DNA from: Gemmatimonadota bacterium
GTDB lineage: Bacteria; ARS69
Length of the DNA stretch: 8,193 nucleotides
Direction: 5' to 3'
Assembly (NCBI GenBank): GCA_021604925.1
Contig: BQJX01000097.1
Coordinates: 1-8,193, forward strand
Below, in pieces: positions 5,461 through 8,193 of this stretch (the stretch's first letter is position 1; each line of letters begins with the position of its first letter). The notes beneath the pieces are model-generated. The model worked only from the letters and a program-made list of their open reading frames with translations. It had not been told where the DNA came from and ran no database searches. A program made the position numbers and the translations under genes.

Positions 5461-7617
5461 TTGTCTTCCTATACGCCCCGGGCGGCGGCCGGTGGACGTC
5501 TGATCCTGGCCCTGGGCTTGATCAGCACCCTGCTCGTGACCAGCGAAGCGCACGCCTATGTGGGCCCCGGAGCCGGCTTTGCGCTGGCGTCGTCGCTCGG
5601 CGTGGTGCTGCTCACCTCGATTCTGGCGTTCGCGTCGCTGCTGATCTGGCCGTTCCGGCAGACCTACCGGGCCATCCGGCATCGCCGCAAGGGCAAGCCC
5701 AAGGTGAAGCGCCTGATCGTGGTGGGTCTGGACGGCCAGGACCCGGGCCTCACGGATCGGTTCCTGGAGCAGGGGCTCCTGCCCAACTTCCAGAAGCTGA
5801 AGGAGCAGGGCACCTATTCGCGACTGAAGACCACGTATCCGTCCATCTCGCCGGTGGCGTGGTCCTCGTTCGCCACGGGCACGCAGCCGGGCAAGCACAA
5901 CATCTTCGACTTCCTGGACCGCGACCTGCACAACTACCTCCCCATCCTGTCGAGCACGCGGATCGGCGAGGTCGAGAACGTGATGAAGCTCGGCAAGTAC
6001 CGGGTGCCGCTGGGCAAGCCGGAGATCACGCTGCTGCGCAAGTCCAAGCCGTTCTGGACGATCCTGGGCGAGGCCAACGTGTGGAGCACGGTGCTCCGCG
6101 TGCCGATCACGTTCCCGCCGGATAAGTTCTACGGAGCGCAGCTGGGTGCCATGGCCATTCCGGATCTGCTGGGAACGCAGGGCACGTTCCTGCTGTTCAC
6201 GACCCGGCCGCCGACCGCGGCGTTCAAGGAGGGCGGCGCGCGCGTGCAGCTGAGCCCGAACGGCAGCCCGGACTCGTTCGAGACACAGCTGGAGGGCCCC
6301 GGGAACTCGTTCCTGGACGGGTCGCCGCCGCTGTCCATCCCCATGAAGATCCGCCTGGATCGCAACGCCCGCACGGTCTCCGTGAAGCTGGACAAGGAGG
6401 AGACGGTGCTGAAGGAGGGCGAGCTCTCGGACTGGGCAACGCTCTCGTTCCACGCCGCTCCCACGGTCCAGGTCTCCGGGCTCGTGCGCATGCAGGTCAC
6501 GGAGATGGACGAGCACTTCTCGCTGTACGTCACGCCCATCTCCATCGATCCGGAAAAGCCGGCCATGCCCATCTCGCATCCGGGCTACTACTCCACGTAC
6601 CTGTCCAAGAAGATCGGCCCCTACTGCACGTTGGGGCTCGCCGAGGACACGTGGGCGCTGAACGAGGACGTCACGCAGGACGCCACGTTCCTGAAGCAGA
6701 GCTACGACATCGACGAGGAACGTCAGCGGATGTTCTTCTCGTCGCTGGACACCGTGAAGTCCGGTTCGGTGGTGTGCGTGTTCGACGGCACGGATCGCAT
6801 CCAGCACATGTTCTGGCGCTACATGGAAGACGGCCATCCGGCGGCGGAGGGACGGGACCCCGGGGAGCACAAGAACGCCATCCAGGAGCTCTACCAGCAC
6901 AACGACAAGCTGGTGGGCAAGGTGATGTCCAAGCTGAAGAAGGGCGACCTGCTGCTGGTCCTGTCCGACCACGGCTTCACGTCGTTCCGGCGCGGCGTGA
7001 ACCTGAACCGCTGGCTGCTGGATCACGGTTACCTGGTGCTGAAAGAGGGAACGGACGGCACCTCCGAGTGGCTGCAGGACGTGGACTGGTCCAAGACGCG
7101 CGCGTACTCGCTGGGGCTGGCCGGCATGTTCCTCAACATGAAGGATCGCGAGTCGCAGGGCATCGTGGACAGAGAAGACGCGCCCGCGCTCAAGCAGGAG
7201 ATCATGGCCGGCCTGAAGGGCCTCCGGGACGAGGAGAAGGGCGAGGTCGGCGTGAACGAGGCGTTCGACAAGGTCGACCTCTACGAAGGGCCGTACGTGC
7301 GCAACGCGCCGGACCTCATCATCGGCTACAACGCCGGGTACCGCGTTTCGTGGGACTGTGCCACGGGGATCGTGGCGCGCCCGATCTTCGAGGACAACAC
7401 GAAGGCGTGGAGCGGCGACCACTGCGTGGATCCGCGGCTCGTGCCCGGCGTGCTCTTCTCGAACGAGAAGATCGACACGGAAGAGCCGTCGATCGTGGAC
7501 CTGGCGCCCACGGCGCTGGACCTCTTCGGCGTGGAAGCGCCTTCGCACATGGAGGGAACGCCGCTGTGGAAGAACTTCTCGTTCCGGAACGGCAAGAAGA
7601 ACGGGGGCGGCTCGTGA
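5461..7617 (+). CDS. Membrane-anchored alkaline phosphatase/phosphodiesterase superfamily protein
   Basis: This gene encodes 718 residues from a TTG start. Residues 14-28 are hydrophobic and end in a signal-peptidase-like AHA (30-32). The motif AYVGPGAG (32-39) follows, then a second hydrophobic helix (41-63) and a very basic stretch (66-84). The superfamily metal-binding set is complete: Asp91 in VGLDGQDP, the likely nucleophile Ser130 in PSISPVAWSSF, Asp445 and His449 in FDGTDRIQHMFW, Asp503-His504 in SDHGF, and His654 in SGDHCVDP. The long insertion between the nucleophile and the second metal site (about 150-440) is typical of uncharacterised 'alkaline phosphatase family' proteins and probably defines the substrate, which is unknown. 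Phosphodiester or phosphomonoester hydrolysis is expected. By the positive-inside rule the catalytic domain would be cytoplasmic, unlike its partner downstream, whose GTG start overlaps this stop codon. Confidence 0.9.
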   Translation: MSSYTPRAAAGGRLILALGLISTLLVTSEAHAYVGPGAGFALASSLGVVLLTSILAFASLLIWPFRQTYRAIRHRRKGKPKVKRLIVVGLDGQDPGLTDRFLEQGLLPNFQKLKEQGTYSRLKTTYPSISPVAWSSFATGTQPGKHNIFDFLDRDLHNYLPILSSTRIGEVENVMKLGKYRVPLGKPEITLLRKSKPFWTILGEANVWSTVLRVPITFPPDKFYGAQLGAMAIPDLLGTQGTFLLFTTRPPTAAFKEGGARVQLSPNGSPDSFETQLEGPGNSFLDGSPPLSIPMKIRLDRNARTVSVKLDKEETVLKEGELSDWATLSFHAAPTVQVSGLVRMQVTEMDEHFSLYVTPISIDPEKPAMPISHPGYYSTYLSKKIGPYCTLGLAEDTWALNEDVTQDATFLKQSYDIDEERQRMFFSSLDTVKSGSVVCVFDGTDRIQHMFWRYMEDGHPAAEGRDPGEHKNAIQELYQHNDKLVGKVMSKLKKGDLLLVLSDHGFTSFRRGVNLNRWLLDHGYLVLKEGTDGTSEWLQDVDWSKTRAYSLGLAGMFLNMKDRESQGIVDREDAPALKQEIMAGLKGLRDEEKGEVGVNEAFDKVDLYEGPYVRNAPDLIIGYNAGYRVSWDCATGIVARPIFEDNTKAWSGDHCVDPRLVPGVLFSNEKIDTEEPSIVDLAPTALDLFGVEAPSHMEGTPLWKNFSFRNGKKNGGGS

Positions 7618-8193
7618 GGTCGATCGGAGGGTTGTCGCATCCGGAGCGCACGCCGCGCCGACTCCGCTCGCTGCGATCCGCATTGGCGCTCCTGGCGGTG
7701 GCCGCGGCCACGCTGTTCGCCGCCGAGGCGCACGCGAAGAAGGTGATCGTGCTGGGCTTCGACGGACTGGACCCGGACATGATCCGCGAGATGGTGGACG
7801 CCGGGCGCCTGCCCAACATGGCGGCCATGGCCAAGACGGGAACGCTGGCGGATCTCGGTACATCCATCCCGCCGCAGAGTCCCGTGGCGTGGTCCAACTT
7901 CATCACCGGTCTGGACAGCGGCGGCCACGGGATCTTCGACTTCCTGCATCGCCACCCGGACACGATGATTCCGTACCTCTCCACCAGTGAGCCCACGAAC
8001 GAACCGTCCGTGCTCTCGCGCGTGCTGGGCGACGAGCTCAAGGTGGGCAAGTACCAGATCCCGCTGGCGAACGGCGGCTACGCGCTGCTGCGCCACGGCA
8101 AGCCGTTCTGGGAGACGCTGGAAGAGAACGGCGTGCGCACCATGATCATCCGCATGCCGGCCAACTTCCCGGTGACGGGGACGGCGTCGTTCG
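7614..8193 (+). CDS. Periplasmic alkaline phosphatase/phosphodiesterase superfamily protein, tandem paralogue (3' truncated by window)
   Basis: 193 complete codons are visible and the frame stays open to the window end. The GTG start shares four bases (GTGA) with the stop codon of the preceding gene, implying translational coupling; its own ribosome binding site is poor. Residues 1-41 form a signal peptide: a basic n-region with several Arg, a hydrophobic core ALALLAVAAATLFAA (23-37) and a cut after AHA (39-41). The catalytic domain starts at once with KKVIVLGFDGLDPD (metal ligand Asp50) and the likely nucleophile Ser89 in PPQSPVAWSNF. It parallels the upstream protein closely, with shared 'IFDFL', 'GKY..PL', 'LLR..KPFW' and 'FP' blocks, so the two arose by tandem duplication or shared ancestry. 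It lacks the AYVGPGAG/second-helix module. The later metal ligands lie outside the window, so activity cannot be confirmed. The substrate is unknown. Confidence 0.88.
   Translation, partial: MRSIGGLSHPERTPRRLRSLRSALALLAVAAATLFAAEAHAKKVIVLGFDGLDPDMIREMVDAGRLPNMAAMAKTGTLADLGTSIPPQSPVAWSNFITGLDSGGHGIFDFLHRHPDTMIPYLSTSEPTNEPSVLSRVLGDELKVGKYQIPLANGGYALLRHGKPFWETLEENGVRTMIIRMPANFPVTGTASF

Noticed and set aside
5206..7863. An 885-codon minus-strand frame opposite the phosphatase gene
   Set aside because: Its product is Arg/His/Leu/Val-rich without any domain, and the plus strand encodes a complete catalytic motif set. It is a shadow of strong codon bias.
7358..7990. A 210-codon plus-strand frame across the junction of the two phosphatase genes
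   Set aside because: It overlaps both real genes out of frame. The GTG frame from 7614 has a signal peptide and catalytic motifs and is clearly the real one.

Overview
The window looks like a chromosomal segment of a GC-rich bacterium (mid-60s percent GC judged by eye, not computed), most plausibly a deep-branching lineage of the FCB superphylum type such as Candidatus Eisenbacteria. The main clue is the secreted protein at 892-2691. It carries FG-GAP/VCBS repeats, an ASPIC/UnbV domain and an 'SPNPF ... GVYFYRL' FlgD-like C-terminal domain, a combination typical of such genomes. The assignment is an inference from protein architecture, not from a marker gene. I see no rRNA, tRNA, CRISPR array, insertion sequence or phage gene, and no intergenic gap longer than 300 bases.

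Layout: (i) 1-786 (+) is the 3' part of a D-2-hydroxyacid dehydrogenase, followed by a strong GC hairpin (791-818). (ii) 892-5224 holds four minus-strand genes. In the order they are transcribed, these are a ferritin-like diiron protein (4799-5224), a secreted NHL-repeat beta-propeller (3631-4656), a small sulfotransferase-fold protein (2851-3465) and the secreted VCBS/ASPIC-UnbV/FlgD-like propeller (892-2691). Gaps of 142-165 bases separate them and each has its own ribosome binding site, so they may be separate units rather than a tight operon. (iii) 5225-5460 is a divergent intergenic region with a small hairpin and a good extended -10 promoter for the plus strand. (iv) 5461-8193 (+) holds two tandem, translationally overlapping paralogues of the alkaline phosphatase/phosphodiesterase superfamily. 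The second runs off the end of the window.

How the genes may work together: the two phosphatase-superfamily genes overlap by four bases (GTGA) and are almost certainly co-expressed. Their N-termini differ. The first has two hydrophobic segments around an AYVGPGAG motif followed by a strongly basic stretch, and the second has a plain signal peptide. This suggests related catalytic domains on opposite faces of the inner membrane. The two minus-strand propellers are extracytoplasmic, while the sulfotransferase-like and ferritin-like proteins have no signal peptide. No shared pathway can be shown for the minus-strand genes. I did not find a clearly new defence or mobile system; the phosphatase pair is the most interesting item.
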